Shown one piece after another: positions 1 through 5,867 of a DNA stretch of 6,324 nt (its first letter is position 1; every line of letters starts with the position of its first letter). Below the pieces are notes generated by a model. It saw nothing but the letters and a program-made list of their open reading frames with translations. It made no database searches and was not told the DNA's origin. A program made the translations under genes and the position numbers. The DNA comes from Pseudomonadota bacterium (GTDB taxonomy: Bacteria; Pseudomonadota; Alphaproteobacteria; Acetobacterales; Acetobacteraceae): positions 1 through 6,324 of the forward strand of contig JAKBCB010000228.1 of assembly GCA_021808185.1 (NCBI GenBank), read 5' to 3'.

Positions 1-191
1 GGCTGGCCATAATCGGTGAAAATAACGATCGCGGACCCAAGCGAGACCACGACGTCCGACGCGATCAGCGCAAACAGCGCCTCATGCGTGTTGATCTTCG
101 CCCGATCCGCGCGCGATTCCTTCAGCCGCACAGTGGCGGCAGGCAGCGAGGCCAGGTGGGCTGGCCAACTCGAGGTCAGAGGTTCCGACAA
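1..191 (-). CDS. 5' end of a probable membrane protein gene, partial at left edge
   Basis: Read on the minus strand, this frame stays open from a stop at 203-201 to the window edge and has GC-rich third positions. There is no ATG. The best start is TTG at 191-189, with AGGA at 202-199 and a 7-nt spacer. A GTG at 131-129 is possible but has no Shine-Dalgarno sequence. From the TTG, the 63 visible residues have a polar, basic N-terminal part (about residues 20-36, rich in Arg and Lys), then a hydrophobic segment at about residues 38-58 (ALFALIASDVVVSLGSAIVIF shortened here to its ends, ALF to VIF), then an acidic/aromatic turn (TDYGQ). That fits a cytoplasmic tail followed by a first membrane helix. 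I do not recognise the family. The SDVVVSLG stretch faintly recalls the fifth helix of cation diffusion facilitators, but then most of that protein would be missing upstream, so I make no functional call. It is divergent from the acyl carrier protein gene. Confidence 0.4.
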   Translation of the reverse strand, partial: MSEPLTSSWPAHLASLPAATVRLKESRADRAKINTHEALFALIASDVVVSLGSAIVIFTDYGQ

Positions 192-285
192 CTTCGTGTC
201 CTACCGACGACGCAGTGATTGCACCCATGCGGCCCTCGGCCCACGCAACCACACATGGCCGTGCGGACCAAAACCGATCACGAAA

Positions 286-305
286 GCGAACATATACTGG
301 TTCGC
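286..305. promoter_or_regulatory. 20-bp dyad, candidate operator
   Basis: Perfect 6-bp arms (gcgaac and gttcgc) flank an 8-nt AT-rich centre (atatactg). The sequence cgaacatat within it (287-295) recurs as its exact reverse complement at 376-384. A dyad of this size, centred on a possible leftward -10 element, fits a binding site for a dimeric repressor or activator. No regulator gene is in the window, so the function is inferred from symmetry and position only. Confidence 0.25.
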
Positions 306-453
306 ACGAATTGTCGAGAACCAAGCGTGTGCGGTGCAACACGGGTTGCCGTGGAATCCCAGCCCCTTCGCGGCGATATGTTCGTTATGACAGCAGCACG
401 AGCGCGCGCCGTGGCGTCGGCATATCGGACCGAAAGCGAAAGGAAAGCTCCGA

Positions 454-483
454 TTGACTTCCGTAATCGAAAGCGCATTAGAT
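454..483 (+). promoter_or_regulatory. Candidate sigma70-type promoter for the acyl carrier protein gene
   Basis: TTGACT at 454-459 matches the -35 consensus at five of six positions. The sequence TTAGAT at 478-483, after an 18-nt spacer, is a weak -10 (three of six). Transcription would begin near 490, leaving a leader of about 85 nt before the GTG start. The -35 is good and the -10 is poor, so this is tentative. Confidence 0.3.
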
Positions 484-560
484 AGGAAATCGACAATATC
501 GCGCGCGGTAGACGTCGCCGCGGCCATTCGGACCGTCGTCGAATCAGAACGGTGCCGCGA

Positions 561-566
561 AGGGAG
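561..566 (+). promoter_or_regulatory. Ribosome binding site for the acyl carrier protein
   Basis: AGGGAG lies 8 nt before the GTG at 575 and is the reason to prefer that start over the downstream ATG at 596. Confidence 0.6.
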
Positions 567-574
567 ATCCGACC

Positions 575-895
575 GTGCAACAGTTTGCCGGACTGATGCA
601 GAACAACCCCAGCCAGGACGGCCGTTTCGGCGTGGGGCATTCCCTGCGCGATCGCTTGCGCGGCCTGGTCGCTGGCATTCTGGCCGCGAAATCGGCGCCG
701 ACGGTGTTTCGCGACGACGACACGCTGGCGGAGATCGGGATTGCCTCGATCGACATGGTCAGTCTGCTGCTCGCCGTGGAGAGCGAATTCAACCTCGAGG
801 TTCCGGCGCAAGAGATCACGGCCGAGGTATTCCGCTCGGTTGCGTCCATCGATGCGTTGATTCGCCGGATGCTGCCGCATCTCGCGGCGGCTTGA
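575..895 (+). CDS. Free-standing acyl carrier protein
   Basis: This 106-residue protein fits a small acyl or peptidyl carrier protein, a cytoplasmic four-helix domain that carries acyl groups on a 4'-phosphopantetheine arm. The key motif is GIASIDMVSLLLAVE (residues 55-69). Ser58 aligns with the modified serine of the DSL motif, but the usual Asp before it is Ala57. The next segment, EFNLEVP, is the typical start of the loop and helix III region. The first 22 residues form an extension before the domain; usual carriers have about 75-90 residues. The GTG start at 575 has AGGGAG at 561-566 with an 8-nt spacer. An in-frame ATG at 596 (Met8) is an alternative with a poorer ribosome site. It is followed by its own strong terminator, so it seems monocistronic. 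No fatty acid or polyketide synthase, AMP ligase or acyltransferase is visible, so its pathway is unknown; it is not obviously the housekeeping AcpP. Confidence 0.85.
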   Translation: MQQFAGLMQNNPSQDGRFGVGHSLRDRLRGLVAGILAAKSAPTVFRDDDTLAEIGIASIDMVSLLLAVESEFNLEVPAQEITAEVFRSVASIDALIRRMLPHLAAA

Positions 896-900
896 CCCGG

Positions 901-934
901 CCGCCTGATCACTGAGCCCGCCTGATCACTGAGC
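901..934 (+). repeat. 17-bp perfect tandem duplication
   Basis: Two identical, adjacent 17-bp copies (ccgcctgatcactgagc) fill 901-917 and 918-934, between the acyl carrier protein stop and its terminator. Each contains the palindrome TGATCA. This looks like a recent slippage or unequal-exchange duplication; no function is evident. Confidence 0.9.
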
Positions 935-939
935 ATGGG

Positions 940-975
940 GCCGCCGTGCCTTCGGGCACGGCGGCGCGTTGTTTT
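940..975 (+). terminator. Rho-independent terminator after the acyl carrier protein gene
   Basis: A perfect 11-bp GC-rich stem (940-950 with 955-965) closes a TTCG tetraloop (951-954) and is followed by a T-rich tract (969-975, six T in seven bases). The UUCG tetraloop is among the most stable known. The tract is on the plus strand only, so it should stop rightward transcription and insulate the acyl carrier protein gene from the Hint gene. Confidence 0.85.
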
Positions 976-1392
976 CCGCCATGATTGCCGCCGGGGTGAT
1001 CCAGGGGAGCGCTCGCTCTCCTGGCCGACACGTTATGCGGAGATTTTGAGACACTAAGAAATAATAATAAAAATAAGCAAATTGATAAACTACAAGCAAT
1101 ATACGGAACTATTGCGGGCGCGATTGATTCAAACTCATGTAGCGATAAAAAGATGGACACGGAAAGCGTGCGATGACAGGGTCGCCGCGCCCAGAGCACG
1201 GGCAAAACAACGAAACTATATCGGTTGGATCGCGATATACCTGCAATATCTTCGGTCGATGCAAAAACGAATGCTGAAGCGCCACGGCAAGAACGACAGT
1301 TGCAGCCGTATGGTATTTTTGTTCTGCGCGGACCCACGGTGACGCCATTTTGACCTGGCCCCGCGCCGATCGGCGATGAACGGAGTTGTAGA
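976..1392 (+). other. AT-rich intergenic/leader region upstream of the Hint protein gene
   Basis: This is about 417 nt with no convincing gene. The segment around 1045-1110 is strikingly AT-rich for this genome (runs of AAT/ATAAAAAT), and AT-rich patches continue at 1140-1150 and 1235-1320. A short frame at 1082-1342 would give an 86-residue Arg/Lys-rich peptide with no good ribosome site and no recognisable domain, so I do not call it. Small inverted repeats include gatat-N7-atatc at 1234-1250 and the palindrome ATCGCGAT at 1229-1236. If transcription starts near 1080, the leader would be about 310 nt. Confidence 0.5.
1046..1073 (+). promoter_or_regulatory. Candidate promoter for the Hint protein gene
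   Basis: TTGAGA at 1046-1051 (five of six to the -35 consensus) and TAAAAA at 1068-1073 (four of six) are separated by 16 nt within the AT-rich block. An alternative nearer the gene is TTGGAT at 1225-1230 with TATCTT at 1247-1252, also 16 nt apart. In AT-rich sequence such matches arise easily, so neither is secure. Confidence 0.25.
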
Positions 1393-3288
1393 ATGACGAC
1401 GAGTTCCATTGCATCGGGGGCGACGAGCAGTGGCCTTCTGGTCAGCGGCGGCGAGACCCTGGACGTGCAGGGTGCGGCGATCTCCACCACCGTGGGCAGC
1501 GGCGGCCTCGTCTATGTGCTCTCCGGCGGCACCACCTCGGCGAGCATCGTGCAGAGCGCCGGCACCGAATACGTCTCCGGCGGCATCGCCCACGCCACCA
1601 CCGTCGATAGCGCCGGCGCGCAATACGTCGCCGGCGGCTCCGCCCTCGCCACCCTGCTGAACAGCGGCGGCTTCCAATATGTCAGCGCGGGCGGGGTTGC
1701 GAGCGGCACGGTGGTCGGGCCTGGGGCCTATGCCTACGTGTCCAGCGGCGGCGTCGCCTCCGCCACCACCGTCGAGGCCGGCGGCATCGCCTATGCCTCC
1801 GGCGGCACCGAAATCGCGGCCATCGTCCAGGGCAGCGGATATCTCTACGTCGTCTCCGGAGGCATCGCCTCCGCCACCACACTTCAGGCCGGCGCCATCG
1901 CATTCGTCTCCGCCACCGGCACCGCCTCCGCCACCACTATCACCAGCGGCGCGGTCCTCTCGCTCACCAGCGCCACCGCCCTCGCCACCACCATCGAAGC
2001 CGGCGGACTGCTCGCCGCCGGCGCCGCAGGCCTCGCCAGCGGCACCACCATCCAGGCCGGCGGTATCCTCACCCTCGCCGCCGGAGCCACCGCCAGCGGC
2101 GGAACCGTCCAGGCCGGCGGAACCGAACTCGTCCTCGCCGGCGCCGCCGCCACCAGCGCCAGCGTCGCCAGCGGCGGACAACTCCTCGTGCTCACCGGCG
2201 GCACCGCAACCGCAACCGCCGTCGCCGCCGGCGGAACCCTCACCAGCGCCGCCGTCGTCCTCGACGCACCAGGCCACATCGCCGCCTGGACCACCTCGGC
2301 CAGCGGCGTCAGCGTCGCCGCAGGCGCAACACTCTTCGTCGCATCCGGCGGCACCGCCTCCGGCATCACCGTCAGCAGCGGCGGCTCCGCCGTCGTCTCC
2401 CAGGGCGGCAGCGCCGGAATCGCCACCATCCACGCCGGTGGAACCCTCGCCCTCGACAACGGCGCCACTGCCTACGGCAACCTCGTCTTCGCCGACCCGG
2501 GCGCCACCCTGGCCATCGGCGGCACCGCCATGCCGTCCACCACCATCTCGGGCTTCGCCGTCGGCGATGCCATCGACCTCACCAGCATCGCCTCCGCGTC
2601 CGCTTCCCTCAACACAACCACCGACCAACTCACCATCAGCGCAAGCGGAGCCACCTTTACCCTCCAGTTCGCCGGCGCTTACCCGGGCGCCACCGTCGTC
2701 GAGGCCCCGGACGCCAGCGGCGGGACCATCCTCTCGCTGGCCTGCTTCGTGGAGGGAACGCGCATCGCCACACCGGGCGGCGAGGTGCCGGTCGAGGATC
2801 TGCGCAAAGGCGACCTGGTCCGCACGCGGGATGGGGTTGCCCCGCTGCGCTGGCTCGGCGCGCGCACGATCGCGCGCCGCTTCGCCGATCCGCTGCGGGT
2901 GCTGCCGATTCGCATCCGCGCCGGCGCGCTGGGGCCGGGGGTGCCGCATCGGGATCTGCTGGTCTCGCCCTGCCACGCCATGTTCCTGGACGGGCTGCTC
3001 GTGCACGCCGGCGCGCTGGTGAATGGCGCGACGATCGTGCGCGAGACGGGCGCGCCGGACATCTATCGCTACTTCCACATCGAGTTGCCGACGCACGAGG
3101 TGATCTTCGCCGAGGGCGCACCGACCGAGAGCCTGCTCGACGGCCTGGACCTGATGGAGTTCGAGAATGCCGCCACGCGCGGCGGGACGGACGAGGAAAT
3201 GGCCGCCCTGCCGTATCCGCGCGTCAAGTCGCCTCGCCAGTTGCCCCTCGCGCTGCTGGGCCGATTCGGCCTGGCGCGCGCGGCGTAG
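1393..3288 (+). CDS. Strand-loop-strand repeat protein with C-terminal Hint (intein-like) domain
   Basis: The 631-residue product has three parts. Residues 15-377 hold about 18 tandem units of mostly 19 (some 18) residues with the pattern V-x-A/S-G-G-x-x-Y/L-V-x-S-G-G-x-A-S-x-T-T, the autotransporter-passenger strand-loop-strand type seen in AIDA-like adhesins, expected to stack as a beta-solenoid. Residues 380-449 form a linker rich in Thr, Ser and Ala (SGFAVGDAIDL at 386-396). Residues 451 to about 590 are a Hint_2-type domain: Cys451 begins CFVEGTRIATPGG, then PVEDLRKGDLV, the SPCH motif (525-528) at the usual T/S-x-x-H block, and HEVIFAEGAPTES (568-580). The family is related to inteins and hedgehog autoprocessing domains, and Cys451 is the expected nucleophile for an N-S acyl shift and cleavage. 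I see no Sec signal, no beta-barrel domain and no terminal Asn splice junction, so the secretion route is unclear. The ATG at 1393 has CGGAG (1381-1385) with a 7-nt spacer. Confidence 0.93.
   Translation: MTTSSIASGATSSGLLVSGGETLDVQGAAISTTVGSGGLVYVLSGGTTSASIVQSAGTEYVSGGIAHATTVDSAGAQYVAGGSALATLLNSGGFQYVSAGGVASGTVVGPGAYAYVSSGGVASATTVEAGGIAYASGGTEIAAIVQGSGYLYVVSGGIASATTLQAGAIAFVSATGTASATTITSGAVLSLTSATALATTIEAGGLLAAGAAGLASGTTIQAGGILTLAAGATASGGTVQAGGTELVLAGAAATSASVASGGQLLVLTGGTATATAVAAGGTLTSAAVVLDAPGHIAAWTTSASGVSVAAGATLFVASGGTASGITVSSGGSAVVSQGGSAGIATIHAGGTLALDNGATAYGNLVFADPGATLAIGGTAMPSTTISGFAVGDAIDLTSIASASASLNTTTDQLTISASGATFTLQFAGAYPGATVVEAPDASGGTILSLACFVEGTRIATPGGEVPVEDLRKGDLVRTRDGVAPLRWLGARTIARRFADPLRVLPIRIRAGALGPGVPHRDLLVSPCHAMFLDGLLVHAGALVNGATIVRETGAPDIYRYFHIELPTHEVIFAEGAPTESLLDGLDLMEFENAATRGGTDEEMAALPYPRVKSPRQLPLALLGRFGLARAA
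1435..2523 (+). repeat. About 18 in-frame tandem repeats of 54-57 nt
   Basis: These encode residues 15-377 of the Hint protein. Unit starts fall at residues 15, 34, 53, 71, 89, 108, 127, 145, 164, 183, 201, 220, 239, 258, 277, 308, 327 and 346. The unit beginning at residue 277 is irregular, about 31 residues long, with an insert containing DAPGHIAAW. The units are diverged at the DNA level, with shared GGCGGC and GCCACCACC cores, so this is an old expansion rather than a freshly slipped array. Confidence 0.85.
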
Positions 3289-3297
3289 GGGGCGGCC

Positions 3298-4542
3298 TCA
3301 GCCCGCGTTGCGCCAGACGGGCGCGGCGGCGGCTCCGACGCCATCCTCCGCCGGCGCCGTGATGCGGCGGCCGGCGAGGTGGCGGGCGAGCCGGCGCGCG
3401 GTGAACCCGGCGCCGAAGGCGAAGCGGGCCACCGGCCCGAAACTGTTCGCGGTCGCCGGCCCGACGAAATAGATGCCGGGCACCGAGCTTTCGAAGTTGC
3501 GCGACAGCACGGGCGCATCGCCCGCCGTGCGGAATTGCAGCTCGGGCGACAGGAAGCGCAGCCGCCGCACGTCCGGGCGGTAGCCGGTCGCCGCGATCAG
3601 GTGGTCGGCCTCCACCCGTCCGCGCGTTCCATCCGCGCCGACCAGATCGAGCCGCAGCCGCCCGCCGGCTTCCGCCGCCGTCTCGATCCGCTGGCCAAGA
3701 TGGTAGGTGACCTTCCCCTCCACCATCGGGCGGGTCCACCAGCCCGGGGCCGGACCCAGATGGCGCTCCACCACCAGCAGGCGGAAGCGTTCCGGCATCG
3801 CGTGGAACAGCAGCGGCGCGTCGGTGCACAGACGCGAGCGCCAGCCCGGCCCAAGGCCGGAGAGCGGCGCGCGCAGCCTTCCCATCATCGGACGTGGCAG
3901 CTTCATCGCGCCATCGTGGAAATGGATCGCCGCCGACCGCGCCACCACCCGCACCGAGGCGCCCGCCCCCACCAGCAAGGCCGCGCAGTCCATCGCCGAG
4001 GCGCCGGCCCCCAGCACAACCACTTCGCGTCCGGCGAGGTCGTCGAAATGCGGATGCTGCGAGCTGTGCGTGACCAGCTCCGCCGGGAAGCCGGCCAGTT
4101 CTTCCGGCATGTGCGCGAAATGGCTGATGCCGACGGCCAGCACCACGCGCCGCGCCCGCAGCGTCTCGCCGCTGGCCAGCCGCAGGCGGAAACCGCCCTG
4201 CGCGGGCTCGATTCCGGTCACGTCCACCGGCTCCAGATCGGGCACATGGCGGCGCTGGAATTCGATGCCGTACTGGACGAACGTCTCGCGCGGCGTGGGC
4301 AGGCCGATATCGGCGTACGGCAACCCCGCCTCGGCGCAATAGGCGCCGAGGGTGAAGCGGCCGGACGGCTCGTAGAGGTCCGAGGCGAAACCCTCCGACT
4401 TGAGAAACATGCCCTGCGGCATCTGGGTGAGCCAGGTGTGCATCGGCGCACCGAAAATGCGGTGCGAGATCCCGCGCGCGCGCAGATGGCTCGCGATCGA
4501 CAGGCCGTACGGCCCGGCGCCGACAATCGCGACGTCCGTCAT
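3298..4542 (-). CDS. FAD/NAD(P)-dependent oxidoreductase, flavin monooxygenase-like
   Basis: The 414-residue product is a two-dinucleotide-binding flavoprotein. At the N-terminus, VAIVGAGPYG (residues 4-13) is the FAD Rossmann GxGxxG. A second one, VVVLGAGASAMD (174-185), should bind NAD(P)H. ATGYRPD (318-324) is the conserved motif of flavin-containing monooxygenases and SidA/IucD-type N-hydroxylases, and GIYFVGPA (356-363) is the usual C-terminal FAD contact. Length and order fit the Pyr_redox_3/FMO-like superfamily. The strict FMO fingerprint FxGxxxHxxxY/F is not intact; LVTHSSQHPHF (156-166) sits where it would be expected. The likely chemistry is NAD(P)H-dependent oxidation or hydroxylation, with substrate unknown. 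The start ATG overlaps the stop of the ATP-grasp gene (ATGA, 4542-4539), and AAGGGGGAG at 4558-4550 is a good ribosome site within that gene's end. It should be translationally coupled to its partner. It converges on the Hint gene with a 9-nt gap. Confidence 0.92.
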   Translation of the reverse strand: MTDVAIVGAGPYGLSIASHLRARGISHRIFGAPMHTWLTQMPQGMFLKSEGFASDLYEPSGRFTLGAYCAEAGLPYADIGLPTPRETFVQYGIEFQRRHVPDLEPVDVTGIEPAQGGFRLRLASGETLRARRVVLAVGISHFAHMPEELAGFPAELVTHSSQHPHFDDLAGREVVVLGAGASAMDCAALLVGAGASVRVVARSAAIHFHDGAMKLPRPMMGRLRAPLSGLGPGWRSRLCTDAPLLFHAMPERFRLLVVERHLGPAPGWWTRPMVEGKVTYHLGQRIETAAEAGGRLRLDLVGADGTRGRVEADHLIAATGYRPDVRRLRFLSPELQFRTAGDAPVLSRNFESSVPGIYFVGPATANSFGPVARFAFGAGFTARRLARHLAGRRITAPAEDGVGAAAAPVWRNAG

Positions 4543-5867
4543 GCCGCCACTCCCCCTTCTCCGCTCGCGGTACTGGCCGGAGCGCCAAAACGATGTTCAG
4601 GCATGGAAAGGCCTGTCCCGAGGCGCGGACCCGCGCGCTCGATCAACCGGGCCAGCAGGCCGCGCTTGGGATAGGGCGCGCGCATCAATTCGCGCAGCAG
4701 TCCGGGATCCTCCCACGGCACGTCGTGATGGCCGGTCCGCAGCAGCTCGCTGGCCGGACCCTGCCGCCACGCCTGCGGGAAATGCACGATCACCGGGTTG
4801 TCGGTCACCGGTGCCGATGCCGCAGCGCCCCGGCCGGTCAGCCGCGCCGCCAGCGCCGCCACCGGGTCGCGCCCCGGCCCCAGCGCGAGGTGGCTGAGCG
4901 GCGTACTGCGCGGATTCACCTCGATGAGATGCGCGGCCCCGGTGCCGTCCTCCAGCATGAAGTCGAAGCCGCAGAAGCCCGACAGGCCGAGCCTGCGCAC
5001 CAATACCGCCGCCGTCTCCGCCATCTCGGCATGGTCGATCACCCGGACCACGGTGGAGGCGCCGAGCGGCACGCTGGTGCGCAGCACCTCGACCTCGATG
5101 CTGGCCAGCACCTCGCCTTGCCAGCAGGCCACCAGGCTGTTGGCGGGCCGGCCAGCGACATGGCGCTGCACGCCCACGCGCGGCGCGGTGCCGTCCAGCC
5201 AGGGCAGGAGGGGGAACGGATCCCGGTCGACCAACAGCCGCTTGAGCGCCCGGCTCGCCGCCAGCCGTCGGCCGAGCAGGACACGGGCACGCTCGGCTTC
5301 CGCCGCCCCGTGCACGGGCATCACGCCCGCCCCGCCCCAGGTGCCATCCACTTTCAGCATCGCCGGGAACCCGACCTCGGCCAGCGCCGCCCGCAGATCC
5401 GAGGCCGAGGCCACCGGCCACATCGGCGCCGCCCGGACCCCCGCCGCGATCGCGAGCCGGATCATCTCGACCCGCCGCAGCAGCGGCGCGAATCCGTCCG
5501 GCTGGCCGAGCGAGCGAACGATCAGCTCGGACAGCGGCGCTCCGGGGGGCGTGAGCGCATGCAGCGCGTGCAGATGCTCCCGCACCCGTTCGTCGCATGG
5601 CACCAGCAGGGTCGGCCGCGCCGCGTCCACCGCCGCCGCCAGCGCGGACAACGGCCGCAAGGCTGCGTAAGGGTGGCAGCGGGCGACAGCTTGCGTGAAG
5701 CGCAGCGGATGCCCCGCCGGGCATATCGCCTCGACCCGCCAGCCAAGGGCGGCAAAACGCAGCGCGATCCGGGCGGTGAAAGGCCACCAGGAGGTACTGG
5801 CAATAAGCACCGTGGGCGGATCGGTGATGCTGGATTCTGCCGGTGCTTTGGTCGATACGAAACCCAT
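4539..5867 (-). CDS. ATP-grasp domain ligase
   Basis: The 442-residue product has the three-part layout of ATP-grasp carboxylate ligases: an N-terminal Rossmann-like domain (TVLIASTSWWPFTARIAL from residue 19, then VPCDERV at 89-95), a central lid (FPAMLKVDGTWGGAGV, 167-182, with Lys172 and the glycine-rich loop as expected ATP contacts), and the C-terminal metal-binding part (GFCGFDFMLEDG at 297-308 and LIEVNPRSTP at 314-323, with Asp302, Glu316 and Asn318 as likely Mg ligands). These enzymes activate a carboxylate as acyl phosphate and join it to an amine, thiol or other nucleophile. The substrate is unknown; the sequence is closest in feel to the carboxylate-amine ligase type. About 120 residues after the EVNPR motif form a tail of unknown role. 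The ATG at 5867 is the first usable start in the frame; its ribosome site is weak. It is the first gene of a two-gene unit with the flavoprotein. Confidence 0.92.
   Translation of the reverse strand: MGFVSTKAPAESSITDPPTVLIASTSWWPFTARIALRFAALGWRVEAICPAGHPLRFTQAVARCHPYAALRPLSALAAAVDAARPTLLVPCDERVREHLHALHALTPPGAPLSELIVRSLGQPDGFAPLLRRVEMIRLAIAAGVRAAPMWPVASASDLRAALAEVGFPAMLKVDGTWGGAGVMPVHGAAEAERARVLLGRRLAASRALKRLLVDRDPFPLLPWLDGTAPRVGVQRHVAGRPANSLVACWQGEVLASIEVEVLRTSVPLGASTVVRVIDHAEMAETAAVLVRRLGLSGFCGFDFMLEDGTGAAHLIEVNPRSTPLSHLALGPGRDPVAALAARLTGRGAAASAPVTDNPVIVHFPQAWRQGPASELLRTGHHDVPWEDPGLLRELMRAPYPKRGLLARLIERAGPRLGTGLSMPEHRFGAPASTASGEGGVAA

Larger units (their letters stand above)
192..574. other. 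Divergent intergenic region with dyads
   Basis: This is 383 nt between the leftward membrane-protein start and the rightward acyl carrier protein gene. The short frames in it read as low-complexity, Arg/His/Cys-rich sequence with no recognisable domain, so I regard it as non-coding. It is less GC-rich than the genes and contains several inverted repeats: a 20-bp dyad at 286-305, a separated 9-bp inverted pair (287-295 with 376-384), and ggttc/gaacc at 299-303 and 318-322. A possible leftward promoter (minus strand TCGACA at 317-312, TATATG at 296-291, spacer only 15 nt) overlaps the dyad. The rightward promoter candidate is listed separately. Confidence 0.5.

Noticed and set aside
288..322. 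Alphaproteobacterial LexA box (GTTC-N7-GTTC)
   Set aside because: Several GTTC/GAAC words occur but none pair as a direct repeat with a 7-nt spacing.
16..390. Plus-strand frame of 124 codons at the left edge
   Set aside because: It is opposite a more convincing minus-strand membrane segment, has a composition not typical of protein, and has no ribosome site.
454..915. Plus-strand frame starting TTG and overlapping the acyl carrier protein gene
   Set aside because: It reads through the carrier gene in another frame, and its product is Arg-rich and unlike any family I know; its TTG is better explained as part of a -35 element.
1082..1342. Plus-strand frame of 86 codons in the AT-rich region
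   Set aside because: Arg/Lys-rich with no domain, no clear ribosome site and no codon bias like the neighbours; it overlaps what looks like a leader.
1435..2523. CRISPR array or satellite DNA reading of the regular 54-57 nt periodicity
   Set aside because: The periodicity is in frame, is diverged in DNA, and codes for a consistent protein repeat, with no identical repeats or unique spacers.
1679..3022. Plus-strand frame coding a Pro/Ser/Ala-rich protein inside the Hint gene
   Set aside because: It is an out-of-frame reading of GCC/ACC-rich repeat codons and contains no domain.
1216..3096. Very long minus-strand open frame opposite the Hint gene, Gly/Ala-rich
   Set aside because: It is the antisense shadow of the GC-rich repeats; the product is low-complexity and no fold is seen, while the plus strand encodes clear repeat and Hint domains.
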